Below are positions 54,961-63,537 of a DNA stretch of 64,000 bases, in pieces. Made by a program: the position numbers and the translations under genes. How positions within the stretch are numbered: position 1 is the stretch's first letter; each line of letters opens with the position of its first letter. The stretch comes from Fidelibacterota bacterium. GTDB taxonomy: Bacteria > Fidelibacterota > UBA8477 > JABMPR01. Below the pieces are notes generated by a model. That model was not told the origin of the DNA. It searched no databases and was given only the letters and a program-made list of their open reading frames with translations. The DNA is taken from positions 1 through 64,000 of the forward strand of contig JABIFX010000253.1 in assembly GCA_018650445.1 (NCBI GenBank), read 5' to 3'.

Positions 54961-57167
54961 ATAGCTCCTACAAAAAAGTATCACAATATCTTCTGTTCTC
55001 TGTCATTTTGGCAGGTGGTCTCAATTCATGTTTCATCAATGACTTGCACCTCAGAGAGTATTTACGCCCTATCCGCAAAATTTTAAACAAAGAACGAACC
55101 TATTGGACTGACAAAATTGAATACAAAGGTGAGACGGGCACCGAAATAGTTTATTACAAAAATGGACGGCCTGCACTACACCGTTTCTTTGATGAGAATG
55201 GGCTGTTAACAACCATCAGCTATCTGGGTAAGGATGGACGTTCTCTACGAACCGATTCTCTGGTATATGCCGATGAGGAGCTGATCGGTGGGTACTATTT
55301 CTCCGAGCCCAATCATCAACTCGTGCTAAGCTTCCTGAGCTATAAACAACAGGGGCAACTGAGTCAGCGCTCCTGGTATGGCGCCATGGATGAACTATTG
55401 AGTCGTGAATTCTTTCTTTTTGGTAGAAATGGATATCGACGCATGCGGATGATTTTTGATGGCAACGATTCACTTCTTTATACTGAATCTTTCAGACGTG
55501 GTTCAGATGAATTGGAGTTGCAGAATACCTACACTATTTTTGGACAACTCGTCCATCAAACTATCTATGAACCCGGCAAAGCTCCTTATAAATACGAATT
55601 CAATTTAAATGGAGAAGTCACACGTATTTCTGAACTTTATCCCGGTGGGAATCCAGTCTGGTCAACCGACTTTCTTTACAATTCCAGAGGGGTGATAGAA
55701 CGGAGTAATTTTAGTGTTGATGGACGATTCCTGTTCACTCATCTAGGTGATATCGAGCTCTTCCAGCAATCTCTACGGACCTGGAAACACCCTGCTTCTC
55801 CGAGCCAGGTGCAACAAATTTTAAAATTCAGCCATCGCAGCCCCTTCGTTGAAGAGATTGCCAGTAGTGAGTCCGACTCCAAAATAATTGAATACAGATT
55901 GCCACGCAGTGGAGCAATTTTTAAACGCTCACTGGTAGCGCAAAATAGTATGCTTATCCAAGACAGCATTTATTCTAGCCGCGAGGGATTTCACCCGGTT
56001 TCTGTAAGAAAATTTGACAATGAGGGATTTATTATTGATGAAGTAATCTCTGATTTATCTGGTCAGCCGAAGTGGCTTCATAAATGGTATAGAGATGATA
56101 AGCAGAGAGTTATTAGAGAGGAAATTTCAGCTCTCCCTGACACTTTCACTGCAGCAGTAAGTCGGTTCTATGATAGTTTTAGTTTACCAGCCTTCTCAGA
56201 ACGGTTCACCTCCCCTGACTCATTTGAGGGGACCTGGGTGTTCTATCACGGGGGTGGTATCAATAAAACCCTTTTCTACAATAATGAGTTTGATCTAAGC
56301 GAGTCGTGGCTCCTGCGCCCTGGTGGCGATACGACACGGCATTCCACCTATAAAACCATTGACTACATCAGGGTTGAGTCAAAGTATGGACTCCATGATA
56401 CACTTTTATCTCAGCACCGCTTTACTGAGGATGGTCTTTTGAGCTGGGAAATATTTTTTGATGCTGAAAAACGTATCCTGAAGGAAACTCACAGGAAGAA
56501 AGATGGATCAATTTACCGTGAAGCCATTTACGATCACCTCAACCGCAGTATCACCAGCACCACCTATGCACCCATAGGTTTTGGGGATGGTACCTCAGCA
56601 GGACAATTCAAGGGTGATCTGACCTCTCGCGTGGTTTCTAAATTGAACGGGCAAGGCAAAAACATTCAGGTTATTTCATATAATTCCAGTGGTGAGACGG
56701 ACTGGGAGAAGCGTAATGCCTATCGGGCTGGCAAACTTTTAAAATCTGCTCAATTGGATCCCCAGGGAAAACCTGTATTCATTTCCAACTACACCCATAA
56801 CGACGAGGGTCAAGTGCTTACCGAAACCGCCCTTGATAAAAATGGTGCTCTTGTTCATACCATTGAAAACCAATACAATGAAGAGAACCAACTCATCTGG
56901 AAGACCTTCTCATCCACATTATCAGGAATTGATGGTGCAAATAGACTTTATTACGATGAATTGGGCCGCTTGCAGCGAGATGAGATCATTGAGGACAAAA
57001 GATTCATTGAGGCTGTAGAATACGAATACTTCCCTGAGTTCTTCTTGAGAATGGCCACACACTATTCACCTGAAGGTGAAATCATTCGCAAAGAGGTTGA
57101 AAATTATTTTGGCGATAATGTTTTTGCTGCCGGTTCAAGTGAGGATAATAAAGGAAACACTAAATGA
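54957..57167 (+). CDS. Large lipoprotein with YD/MORN-like repeats
   Basis: 736 residues from the TTG at 54957, preceded by no strong ribosome binding site. A lipoprotein signal (MNSSYKKVSQYLLFSVILAGGLNSC, Cys about 25) is followed by more than ten repeats of about 45 residues with Y-x-x-G-R-P-x...F-D-x-N-G-x-L and similar turns (for example YKNGRPALHRFFDENGLLTTISYLGKDG and YHGGGINKTLFYNNEFDLS). They resemble YD/MORN-like repeats of cell-surface proteins. The function is unknown. Its stop overlaps the start of the serine-hydrolase lipoprotein (ATGA). Confidence 0.82.
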   Translation: MNSSYKKVSQYLLFSVILAGGLNSCFINDLHLREYLRPIRKILNKERTYWTDKIEYKGETGTEIVYYKNGRPALHRFFDENGLLTTISYLGKDGRSLRTDSLVYADEELIGGYYFSEPNHQLVLSFLSYKQQGQLSQRSWYGAMDELLSREFFLFGRNGYRRMRMIFDGNDSLLYTESFRRGSDELELQNTYTIFGQLVHQTIYEPGKAPYKYEFNLNGEVTRISELYPGGNPVWSTDFLYNSRGVIERSNFSVDGRFLFTHLGDIELFQQSLRTWKHPASPSQVQQILKFSHRSPFVEEIASSESDSKIIEYRLPRSGAIFKRSLVAQNSMLIQDSIYSSREGFHPVSVRKFDNEGFIIDEVISDLSGQPKWLHKWYRDDKQRVIREEISALPDTFTAAVSRFYDSFSLPAFSERFTSPDSFEGTWVFYHGGGINKTLFYNNEFDLSESWLLRPGGDTTRHSTYKTIDYIRVESKYGLHDTLLSQHRFTEDGLLSWEIFFDAEKRILKETHRKKDGSIYREAIYDHLNRSITSTTYAPIGFGDGTSAGQFKGDLTSRVVSKLNGQGKNIQVISYNSSGETDWEKRNAYRAGKLLKSAQLDPQGKPVFISNYTHNDEGQVLTETALDKNGALVHTIENQYNEENQLIWKTFSSTLSGIDGANRLYYDELGRLQRDEIIEDKRFIEAVEYEYFPEFFLRMATHYSPEGEIIRKEVENYFGDNVFAAGSSEDNKGNTK

Positions 57168-58078
57168 AAAAATTCTGGCTAGTTTCAATTCAACTCGTGG
57201 CTGTGATTGGTCTTATTTCTTGTTCAGGTTTGAAAAAGACTGATGAGGTCACGACACCACATGAAGTGGGCATAGCCTACATGAATCTGGAAACTGGAGA
57301 AATCCTCGCTTATAACGCCCATGAACTCTTTCATGCAGCCAGTACCATGAAAACACCTATCATGTTTCAGTTATTCAAAATGAGAGACAAGGGTATCATT
57401 GATTTGGAAAGTGAAATTCCTGTTAAGAATCAATTCACCAGTATTGTTGATGGTTCCCTCTTCAGTCTACCTATTGAATCAGAAAAAGATGAAATTCTGT
57501 ACCCTCAGCTTGGTCAAAATATCAGTTTCTATGATATCATGGAAAAAATGATCACTCACAGCAGCAACCTGGCTACAAATATTTTAATCGAACACACTGG
57601 CGCAGACTCAATTGGAGCTACCATGCGTTCGATCAAGGCAGATGGTGTGTTGGTCATGCGGGGTGTTGAAGATATCAAAGCATACAACCTGGGTTTAAAC
57701 AATGTGACTTCTGCGTATGGGATGATGAAGGTTATGGAAGCAGTTTACAAATCAGATCTAGTTGCAGATTCTTCACGTCAGGAAATGCAGGAAATTCTCA
57801 AACGTCAACACTTTAATACCATGATACCTGCGGGCTTACCCAAGGATGTCATTGTGGCACACAAAACTGGCTCAATTACACGCATCGCCCATGATGCCAC
57901 CTTGGTCTATCCTCCTGATTCACCTCCATTTGTATTGGTTATTTTGACCCGGGGCTGGGATGACCACACCTCAGCACAAAAAGTGGGAGCTCGTATATGC
58001 TCCAAAGTATATGATTATCATCGTGGTTTACTAAAACGAACTGATATTGCCATCCCTGATCTTCTGAGGGATGAATAG
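57164..58078 (+). CDS. Serine hydrolase / class A beta-lactamase-like lipoprotein
   Basis: 304 residues. A lipoprotein signal (MKKFWLVSIQLVAVIGLISC, Cys20) precedes a beta-lactamase-fold domain of class A type. SxxK is in AASTMKTPIMFQLF (Ser about 59), SSN in THSSNLATN (about 131) and KTG in AHKTGSITRIAHDA (about 233). It could be a beta-lactamase, but SSN instead of SDN and the genome context make a DD-peptidase or peptidoglycan-editing enzyme as likely. Overlaps the YD-repeat lipoprotein gene by 4 bp. The GVED-stretch before N-x-x-T may be the omega-loop equivalent; this is a guess. Confidence 0.82.
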   Translation: MKKFWLVSIQLVAVIGLISCSGLKKTDEVTTPHEVGIAYMNLETGEILAYNAHELFHAASTMKTPIMFQLFKMRDKGIIDLESEIPVKNQFTSIVDGSLFSLPIESEKDEILYPQLGQNISFYDIMEKMITHSSNLATNILIEHTGADSIGATMRSIKADGVLVMRGVEDIKAYNLGLNNVTSAYGMMKVMEAVYKSDLVADSSRQEMQEILKRQHFNTMIPAGLPKDVIVAHKTGSITRIAHDATLVYPPDSPPFVLVILTRGWDDHTSAQKVGARICSKVYDYHRGLLKRTDIAIPDLLRDE

Positions 58079-58173
58079 CCCCCTTAAAGCCTCTGAATTC
58101 TTCATCTAATAACCTGACGAGAACCTCGAAATACAAGCTGGCACCAAGGGGTGCAAAATGTTATGATACGCCC

Positions 58174-58962
58174 ATGCTAAATCTCCACACCCTGGCCACT
58201 GACGCTGCCGTCAAAGCAGGCAAGATTCTCCTCAAATATTACAAGAATGCATACGAGATTCACGATAAGGGATACCATAATCCTGTCACAACAGCTGATC
58301 ATGAGGCAGATGCCTTTTTGAAGCAATTTCTCTTGGAGGCAACCCCGGGATTTGGGTGGCTGTCTGAAGAAACTGTAGACTCACCAGATCGTCTAGACAA
58401 GGAATTTGTCTGGATCGTTGATCCCCTTGATGGGACTAAGGAATTTATTGAAGGTGTCCCTAACTTTGTGACATCAATCGGTCTTGTCCAGAATGGAATT
58501 CCAATACTGGGCGTACTCTACAATCCCATCACAGAAGAACTTTTCAGAACGGACGCTGCAGGGGTTGTCTGGTATCTGGATCAGCAAGCGGAGCTTTGTC
58601 AGGAGACCGCATTAAAAGATGTGGGATGCTTAAACAGTCGTTCCGAAACCCGACGCGGTCTCTGGAAAACCTGGGCCAACGAATTTAAAGAATTGATTCC
58701 TATTGGGAGTGTTGCTTACAAACTTGGTTTGGTTGCAGCAGGTCAACAGGATTTCTTTGTCACCCTGCGTCCCAAAAACGAATGGGATGTATGTGCTGGA
58801 CATGCGCTCTTATTGGCATTGGGTGGGACGATGAAGACAACAACTGGGGCTGAAATAACATACAATCAGTCAGACACTATCATCAAACCGGGAATGACAG
58901 GCGGAAATAAATTTCTGGTAGATGCGTTTGTAAGTAGATTCAATGCACGGAAAGGGAAATAA
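58174..58962 (+). CDS. Inositol-monophosphatase/CysQ-family phosphatase
   Basis: 262 residues. The metal-binding motifs are WLSEET (about residues 63-68), WIVDPLDGTKEFIEGVPNF (about 86-104) and the late EWDVCAGHALLLALGG (about 205-220). The family hydrolyses phosphate esters of inositol, 3'-phosphoadenosine 5'-phosphate or fructose 1,6-bisphosphate. The EFIEG stretch is that of the CysQ-like branch, but substrate assignment is not secure. The gene ends 2 bp before thyX, so they are co-transcribed. Confidence 0.9.
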   Translation: MLNLHTLATDAAVKAGKILLKYYKNAYEIHDKGYHNPVTTADHEADAFLKQFLLEATPGFGWLSEETVDSPDRLDKEFVWIVDPLDGTKEFIEGVPNFVTSIGLVQNGIPILGVLYNPITEELFRTDAAGVVWYLDQQAELCQETALKDVGCLNSRSETRRGLWKTWANEFKELIPIGSVAYKLGLVAAGQQDFFVTLRPKNEWDVCAGHALLLALGGTMKTTTGAEITYNQSDTIIKPGMTGGNKFLVDAFVSRFNARKGK

Positions 58963-58963
58963 A

Positions 58964-59665
58964 ATGAGTAATGATTCAAAGCAATTCGAAGCATTTGATG
59001 TCCTGGGAGATGGGATCAGTTTTGTTCGTCTTATCAACACCATGGGATCTGATGTAGAAATTGTTAACGGAGCTAGAGTTTCATTTGGAAAGCGCCGCGA
59101 GGAATTGGATGAGAAAGATAAAGTTCTCATTCAATATCTAGCTGATGAGAGACACACCTCCCCTTTTGAGCATGTCGCATTTACATTTCACATAAAATGC
59201 CCTCTGTTTGTAACTCGCCAATGGCATCGTCATCGTACCTGGTCTTACAATGAGATCAGCCGTCGATATACATCCATGAATCTTGAGTTTTATGTCCCCC
59301 AGGCATATCGCCAACAAGCCGAAACAAACCGTCAGGCCAGCACTGATAAGTTGCTAGAGGAAACGAAAGATGGAAAGAATATTCATGATCTTGTGGATGC
59401 ACATACTACAGGCGCATTCGAGTTTTATGAAGATTTGATCAAACAGGGTGTTGCCAGAGAGCAGGCCAGGATGGTGCTTCCTCAAAACATGTATACTGAA
59501 ATGTACGCTACTGTGAATCTCCACAATTTGATCCACTTTGTTGAATTGCGAATTCATACTGGAGCACAGTGGGAAATTCAGCAATACGCTCTCAAACTTC
59601 TGGATCTTGCAGAAGAAGCTGCACCATATGCGATCAAAGCGATCCGCAAAGCACGGAATTGGTAG
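58964..59665 (+). CDS. thyX: Flavin-dependent thymidylate synthase
   Basis: 233 residues from the ATG at 58964, preceded by AAGGGA; a frame opening at 58943 overlaps the phosphatase. The ThyX motif RHRTWSYNEISRRY (RHRx7SxR type, about residues 88-101) is complete, with HTSPFEHVAFTFHIKCPLFVTRQWHRHR upstream and LHNLIHFVELRIHTGAQWEIQQYA near the C-terminus. It makes dTMP from dUMP with FAD and methylenetetrahydrofolate. No thyA is in the window. It fits folate biosynthesis by pabAB in the same region, though those are 8 kb away. Confidence 0.96.
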   Translation: MSNDSKQFEAFDVLGDGISFVRLINTMGSDVEIVNGARVSFGKRREELDEKDKVLIQYLADERHTSPFEHVAFTFHIKCPLFVTRQWHRHRTWSYNEISRRYTSMNLEFYVPQAYRQQAETNRQASTDKLLEETKDGKNIHDLVDAHTTGAFEFYEDLIKQGVAREQARMVLPQNMYTEMYATVNLHNLIHFVELRIHTGAQWEIQQYALKLLDLAEEAAPYAIKAIRKARNW

Positions 59666-59674
59666 GAAATACAC

Positions 59675-59818
59675 ATGGAAACAGTAGGTTTTGTATTCGG
59701 ATTGGCAGCACTCGCTTTTGCACTGATTGCCAACTCCCGTCTCAATAAATTAGAAGATAAGCTTAAAGAACTTGAGGTGCTGGATAAGGATTTCAAATCC
59801 GGCGAAAGAATTTCTTAA
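59675..59818 (+). CDS. Small membrane protein with a coiled-coil tail, 47 aa
   Basis: The ATG at 59675 has TAGGAA at good spacing and gives METVGFVFGLAALAFALIAN, a single hydrophobic helix, followed by a charged heptad-like tail (SRLNKLEDKLKELEVLDKDF). It lies 9 bp after thyX and 38 bp before the PFK gene, on the same strand. Hydrophobic helix plus amphipathic tail suggests a small membrane-anchored coiled coil; no family is recognised. It is too short for usual ORF thresholds but well supported by its start and spacing. Confidence 0.7.
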   Translation: METVGFVFGLAALAFALIANSRLNKLEDKLKELEVLDKDFKSGERIS

Positions 59819-59856
59819 GAATAATTGTTCAGATTGAAAAATGGAGAAAATGAATA

Positions 59857-61101
59857 ATGGCTAAAGCAAATGCCGTCTACGCCCAATCGGGGGGTGTCAC
59901 CAGTGTCATTAACGGGTCGGCTTATGGTGTGATCAAAGCGGCTCAGGAATCTGGCATCATTGACAATATCTATGGTGGACTCTATGGAATCAATGGAGTA
60001 CTGGAAGAAAATCTGGTTGATATCAGCCAGGAGAATCCAGCTGATATAGACCGGTTACCCTACACACCTTCAGCAGCTTTTGGATCTTGCCGCAAAAAGT
60101 TACCCTCGCTGGAGAAGAATCGCGCTGATTTCGAAAAAATTATCGAAGTCTTCAGAGCTCATGATGTCCGTTACTTCTTTTATAATGGCGGTAATGACTC
60201 CATGGATACGGCGCACAAGATTTCCCAACTTTCCCATGATATGGGTTATGATGTTACCTGCATTGGTGTTCCTAAAACGGTAGACAATGATCTTCCTGTT
60301 ACAGATAACAGCCCTGGATTTGGTTCCGTGGCTAAATACAATGCTGTATCACTGCGTGAAGCCTCCTTTGATGTGGCCTCCATGCATCATGACAGCACCA
60401 AAGCTTTTGTGGCTGAGACTATGGGGCGTCATGCCGGTTGGATCGCAGCTTCAACTGCCATGGCGGGAAACAATGAAAATGAAGGTCCCCACATTATCCT
60501 CCTGCCTGAAATTGCTTTCAGAGAAGAAGCCTTTTTGGCCGAAGTTGAACGAATCAGAGCCAAGGTGGGATATTGTGTAGTTGCAGTTTCAGAAGGACTG
60601 CAAAATGAGGAGGGCAAATTTGTCGCTGATGCAGGAACTGTTGATATGTTTGGTCATACCCAGTTGGGCGGAGCTGGAGATTTTATTTCCAATCTGATCA
60701 AGAACAAATTGAACATCAAGGTGCACAACGCCTTGCCAGATTATTTTCAACGTTCCGGTCGTCATATCGCATCCAGGACGGATGTAGAACAGGCTATTGC
60801 TGTTGGAAAGGAAGCCGTGCGTCTGGCAGCAGAAGGTCTCAATGGTCAGATGGTAACCATCGTCAGGGATTCGGATACACCTTACTCCTGGTCGGTTGGG
60901 CATACTGATATTGTTAACATCGCCAACAAGGAAAAAGTGCTCCCCGCCGAGTATATTCGCGAGGATGGTTTCCATGTTACTGAGGCATTTCGAACATATT
61001 GCCGACCTCTAATTGAGGGAGAGTTGTGGCCTGATTATTCAGATGGAATCCCTGTCTACAGCCAACTCATACGGAATCTTGTCCCTAAAAAATTAGGCTA
61101 A
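59857..61101 (+). CDS. pfp: 6-phosphofructokinase, PPi-dependent type
   Basis: 414 residues. GGVTSVINGSAYGVIKAA (phosphate loop, about residues 12-29), FYNGGNDSMDTAHKI (about 107-121), VPKTVDNDLPVTDNSPGFGS (about 138-157) and MGRHAGWIAA (about 189-198) are conserved. The Asp after the Asn in GGNDS and the Lys in PKTVDND match PPi-dependent enzymes, where ATP-dependent ones have Gly at both sites; the usual D of GGDDS is N here. It phosphorylates fructose 6-phosphate reversibly, saving ATP. It is followed by two tRNA genes. Confidence 0.92.
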   Translation: MAKANAVYAQSGGVTSVINGSAYGVIKAAQESGIIDNIYGGLYGINGVLEENLVDISQENPADIDRLPYTPSAAFGSCRKKLPSLEKNRADFEKIIEVFRAHDVRYFFYNGGNDSMDTAHKISQLSHDMGYDVTCIGVPKTVDNDLPVTDNSPGFGSVAKYNAVSLREASFDVASMHHDSTKAFVAETMGRHAGWIAASTAMAGNNENEGPHIILLPEIAFREEAFLAEVERIRAKVGYCVVAVSEGLQNEEGKFVADAGTVDMFGHTQLGGAGDFISNLIKNKLNIKVHNALPDYFQRSGRHIASRTDVEQAIAVGKEAVRLAAEGLNGQMVTIVRDSDTPYSWSVGHTDIVNIANKEKVLPAEYIREDGFHVTEAFRTYCRPLIEGELWPDYSDGIPVYSQLIRNLVPKKLG

Positions 61102-61120
61102 ATTACCGTACTAAAAGCGT

Positions 61121-61149
61121 TTGGAGGAGCATTTCCATCCGTATATATT
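61121..61149 (+). promoter_or_regulatory. Candidate promoter of the tRNA pair
   Basis: TTGGAG (61121-61126) and TATATT (61144-61149) are separated by 17 bp and would start transcription about 17 nt before tRNA-His. Judged by eye only. Confidence 0.4.
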
Positions 61150-61172
61150 GACCCGCTTTTTAAAGTATGCAT

Positions 61173-61249
61173 GGTGGGCGTAGCTCAGTTGGTAGAGCGC
61201 GCGGTTGTGGTCCGCGTGGTCGTCGGTTCAATCCCGACCGTTCACCCCA
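61173..61249 (+). tRNA. tRNA-His (anticodon GTG)
   Basis: Full cloverleaf: acceptor stem GGTGGGCG pairs with the 3' CGTTCACC, including the extra G at position -1 opposite C73 that is typical of tRNA-His; D arm GCTC/GAGC; anticodon stem CGCGG/CCGCG with loop TTGTGGT, anticodon GTG; T arm GTCGG/CCGAC. CCA is encoded (61247-61249). Confidence 0.96.
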
Positions 61250-61316
61250 TGATAGCCGAGGAATTTTTATTTGTGTTCGAACTGAACATAAATATTTTTC
61301 TCGCGCTTTGAAAATT

Positions 61317-61388
61317 GGTCCCTTCGTCTAGTGGTTAGGACTCGAGATTTTCATTCTCGCAACAGGAGTTCAATTCTCCTAGGGATCA
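61317..61388 (+). tRNA. tRNA-Glu (anticodon TTC)
   Basis: Acceptor GGTCCCT pairs with AGGGATC; anticodon stem CGAGA/TCTCG with loop TTTTCAT, anticodon TTC; T arm AGGAG/CTCCT with loop TTCAATT. It is 67 bp after tRNA-His and likely shares its transcript. No CCA is encoded after the A at position 73. Confidence 0.95.
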
Positions 61389-61395
61389 CAAAAAA

Positions 61396-61420
61396 CCCGA
61401 TCGAAAGATCGGGTTTTTTT
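61396..61420 (+). terminator. Rho-independent terminator of the tRNA operon
   Basis: Perfect 7-bp stem CCCGATC / GATCGGG with a GAAA loop followed by seven T, just after tRNA-Glu. Confidence 0.93.
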
Positions 61421-61484
61421 GTTTCCACAGTTATTAAACTTCTTGCTCTAAAATCAACTTTGGGAATTGCTCAAGGAAAAATAT

Positions 61485-62459
61485 TCAATCTATCTCATCA
61501 AGGGTTTCTAGGAGGTATCTCCATCCTCGCTGATTGAGTAACCCAGACATTTTGCGATATCCATAGCCGTAGTCTGGATCCTGACTTTCCTCCATATTGA
61601 GGAGCCGGAATTTGGCATATTCCGAAGGAGTGTCTTGGTATACCAGTTCACTACCAAGATTACAGAATCCTTCACGAATATCAGATCTTAAATCCAGATC
61701 TCTTTCAAATAAATAGATATGCATTAACTCATGTGCCAATACAGCTCTAAACATAGTCAGGGGTAGATGTGACAAAATGTAGATATGGCTATCCTTAGAA
61801 ACGACACGGCCATTACGTGTCTGAATATTGTGATCAGTAAACCCATGCATGGCATCAGAGTAGGATATGGATAGTTGTTTCAAGCGCTGCTGATCAACCA
61901 GCGAAATGGGAATATCATCTGGCAAATTAGTTATCCCATTGGATTCTAAAAGGCGTCGAACATAAGAGAATGAAGATTCCAGCAGAAAATCCTCGGAAAC
62001 TTCAGTTTCATTGCAGATACCGCAAAGGTGACGCCCATCACTCAATTCAAAACCACCCCGGGTCAATCTCTCACAAATCAATCTACCACAAGTACTACAT
62101 TCATGTAGTTCGGCGGAGTGAGCCTCATGGAATGAATTTCCCCAATAGTCCGTAAAGTAGGTACCCTGGAGAGGTCCCCCACAAATATCACACCGAGGGA
62201 CTATGTGATCGGTGTAACATTGTGGGTGATACATTTTATTGTCGAGAAGATTATATTTTCCCTCGATCAATTTTTCACAGTATGCACATCTCGGTTGGAC
62301 ATGATCCCGGTAACAATCCTCGTGATAAGATTTGCCATCAACTGATAGGTAATTGCCTTCAATGGATTTATTGCAATAGCTGCATTTGGGATCAGCAGCC
62401 TGGATGATTCCTGCAAACAGTACGAGAAGAAGTAGAAGATTGGGTGCTAATCGATGCAT
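61485..62459 (-). CDS. Exported LIM-like zinc-finger protein with DA1-type metallopeptidase domain
   Basis: 324 residues. A signal peptide (LLLLLVLFAGIIQA, cleavage near 21) is followed by LIM-like zinc modules: CSYC...YHEDC, CAYC...YHPQC, CDIC...FHEAH and CSTC...CGIC (about residues 26-150). The rest resembles the peptidase part of plant DA1 proteins: ILSHLPLTMFRAVLAHELMHIYLF (HExxH-type zinc site HELMH, about 242-246), followed by REGFCNLGSELVYQ with a possible third ligand Glu. In plants DA1 is an intracellular ubiquitin-activated protease; here it is exported, so its targets must differ. Likely periplasmic or surface; function unknown. Confidence 0.88.
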   Translation of the reverse strand: MHRLAPNLLLLLVLFAGIIQAADPKCSYCNKSIEGNYLSVDGKSYHEDCYRDHVQPRCAYCEKLIEGKYNLLDNKMYHPQCYTDHIVPRCDICGGPLQGTYFTDYWGNSFHEAHSAELHECSTCGRLICERLTRGGFELSDGRHLCGICNETEVSEDFLLESSFSYVRRLLESNGITNLPDDIPISLVDQQRLKQLSISYSDAMHGFTDHNIQTRNGRVVSKDSHIYILSHLPLTMFRAVLAHELMHIYLFERDLDLRSDIREGFCNLGSELVYQDTPSEYAKFRLLNMEESQDPDYGYGYRKMSGLLNQRGWRYLLETLDEID

Positions 62460-62526
62460 GATTAAATATTACACAACTTCGAATCTTAACCCTAACAAAA
62501 ATGTCTGGGAGCTTATACCCCTGGGA

Positions 62527-63501
62527 CTACGCCTTTTCCCTAACAGATAAAACTGGTGGTGAGTGAGTGATGATACCCTTTTTGTCTTGATAGGCCCGCC
62601 ACTTTCTGTCGATATAGGGTGTGATATGCCAGACTGCGGCACAGAGAAATAGACCTGCATAGATATCAACAACATAGTGGTGTCGGAGATAAACCGTAGC
62701 AACAATTAAGGACACTCCAATGGGAAGGAAGATCCAGAAGAGACCTTTATGGAAACGCCAGGCCATCCCCAGAGTCAGGAAGGTGATGGTGCAATGCAAT
62801 GAAGGAAAAGCCCCTCTGGCAGACGCGGAACTGATATTCACTACGGCACGAGCACTATCCGAGATAAGTGAGGTTCCTTTAAAAATATTAATGGTATACA
62901 TATCTGCCAGGGCCAGCCGTGGTGGTGCAGCAGGCAACAAAATATATAGCATATAACCACCATAATAACATAGCATCATCGTGAGCATAACAGTTCTGAA
63001 TTCCCGTCTCTCACCCTTGTAGTACATATAGAGCACCAGGATAACAGTGATCCAAAAGTAATTCATATAGGCGAATGACAACCAGTCAGTTAGCCAGGGA
63101 GTATAAAACTTTTCAGCCCACACTGTCGGTGACACGCCAAACATCCATTCATCAATGGCGTTCAGCTGGAAATGAACGTCGTTGGGGTTAACAAAGTGAA
63201 TCGTATCATGAAGATTGGTATAGATGGCAATGGCGAAAATAAATGGAGCAACTTCACGAATAAATTTGAAGGCTCTTTTGTCAGGTCTGTACCACAGAAA
63301 CCAATAGAAAATCAACATCAAAATGATCGTTACAATTATTCTGGCAATTCCACCTTCAATTTTTTTTGAATCTTCACCAACAGTAGTGTAAAAATACCAG
63401 TTGGCCCTCAGGGTAATCAGTATTGACGGAATCAGGAAGACCAGGAAGATGATCTCCTCAATTCGTAGACTCTGTATGCGTCGTATCCAGGTTTTCAGCA
63501 T
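62527..63501 (-). CDS. PAP2-family membrane phosphatase/phosphotransferase (AUR1-like)
   Basis: 324 residues with about seven hydrophobic segments. The PAP2 motifs lie in the second half: GAFPSLHCTITFLTLGMAW (PSLH, catalytic His, about residue 235) and LRHHYVVDIYAGLFL (second His with Asp, about 275). The K-x6-RP part is less clear. The long N-terminal membrane domain and motif spacing resemble inositol phosphorylceramide/AUR1-like enzymes, which transfer phosphate-linked head groups between lipids. The substrate is unknown. It is 36 bp downstream of the small multidrug export gene. Confidence 0.86.
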   Translation of the reverse strand: MLKTWIRRIQSLRIEEIIFLVFLIPSILITLRANWYFYTTVGEDSKKIEGGIARIIVTIILMLIFYWFLWYRPDKRAFKFIREVAPFIFAIAIYTNLHDTIHFVNPNDVHFQLNAIDEWMFGVSPTVWAEKFYTPWLTDWLSFAYMNYFWITVILVLYMYYKGERREFRTVMLTMMLCYYGGYMLYILLPAAPPRLALADMYTINIFKGTSLISDSARAVVNISSASARGAFPSLHCTITFLTLGMAWRFHKGLFWIFLPIGVSLIVATVYLRHHYVVDIYAGLFLCAAVWHITPYIDRKWRAYQDKKGIITHSPPVLSVREKA

Positions 63502-63537
63502 GTCTTATCTCCCATCATGGACCTCAGATTCAATTTT

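Noticed and set aside
57164-58078. Calling the serine hydrolase a beta-lactamase resistance gene
   Set aside because: SxxK and KTG are shared with DD-peptidases, SDN is SSN, and the context is a lipoprotein pair rather than a resistance locus.
61148-61153. TTGACC as the -35 box of the tRNA promoter
   Set aside because: Its -10 would fall inside the tRNA gene; the TTGGAG/TATATT pair upstream fits better.
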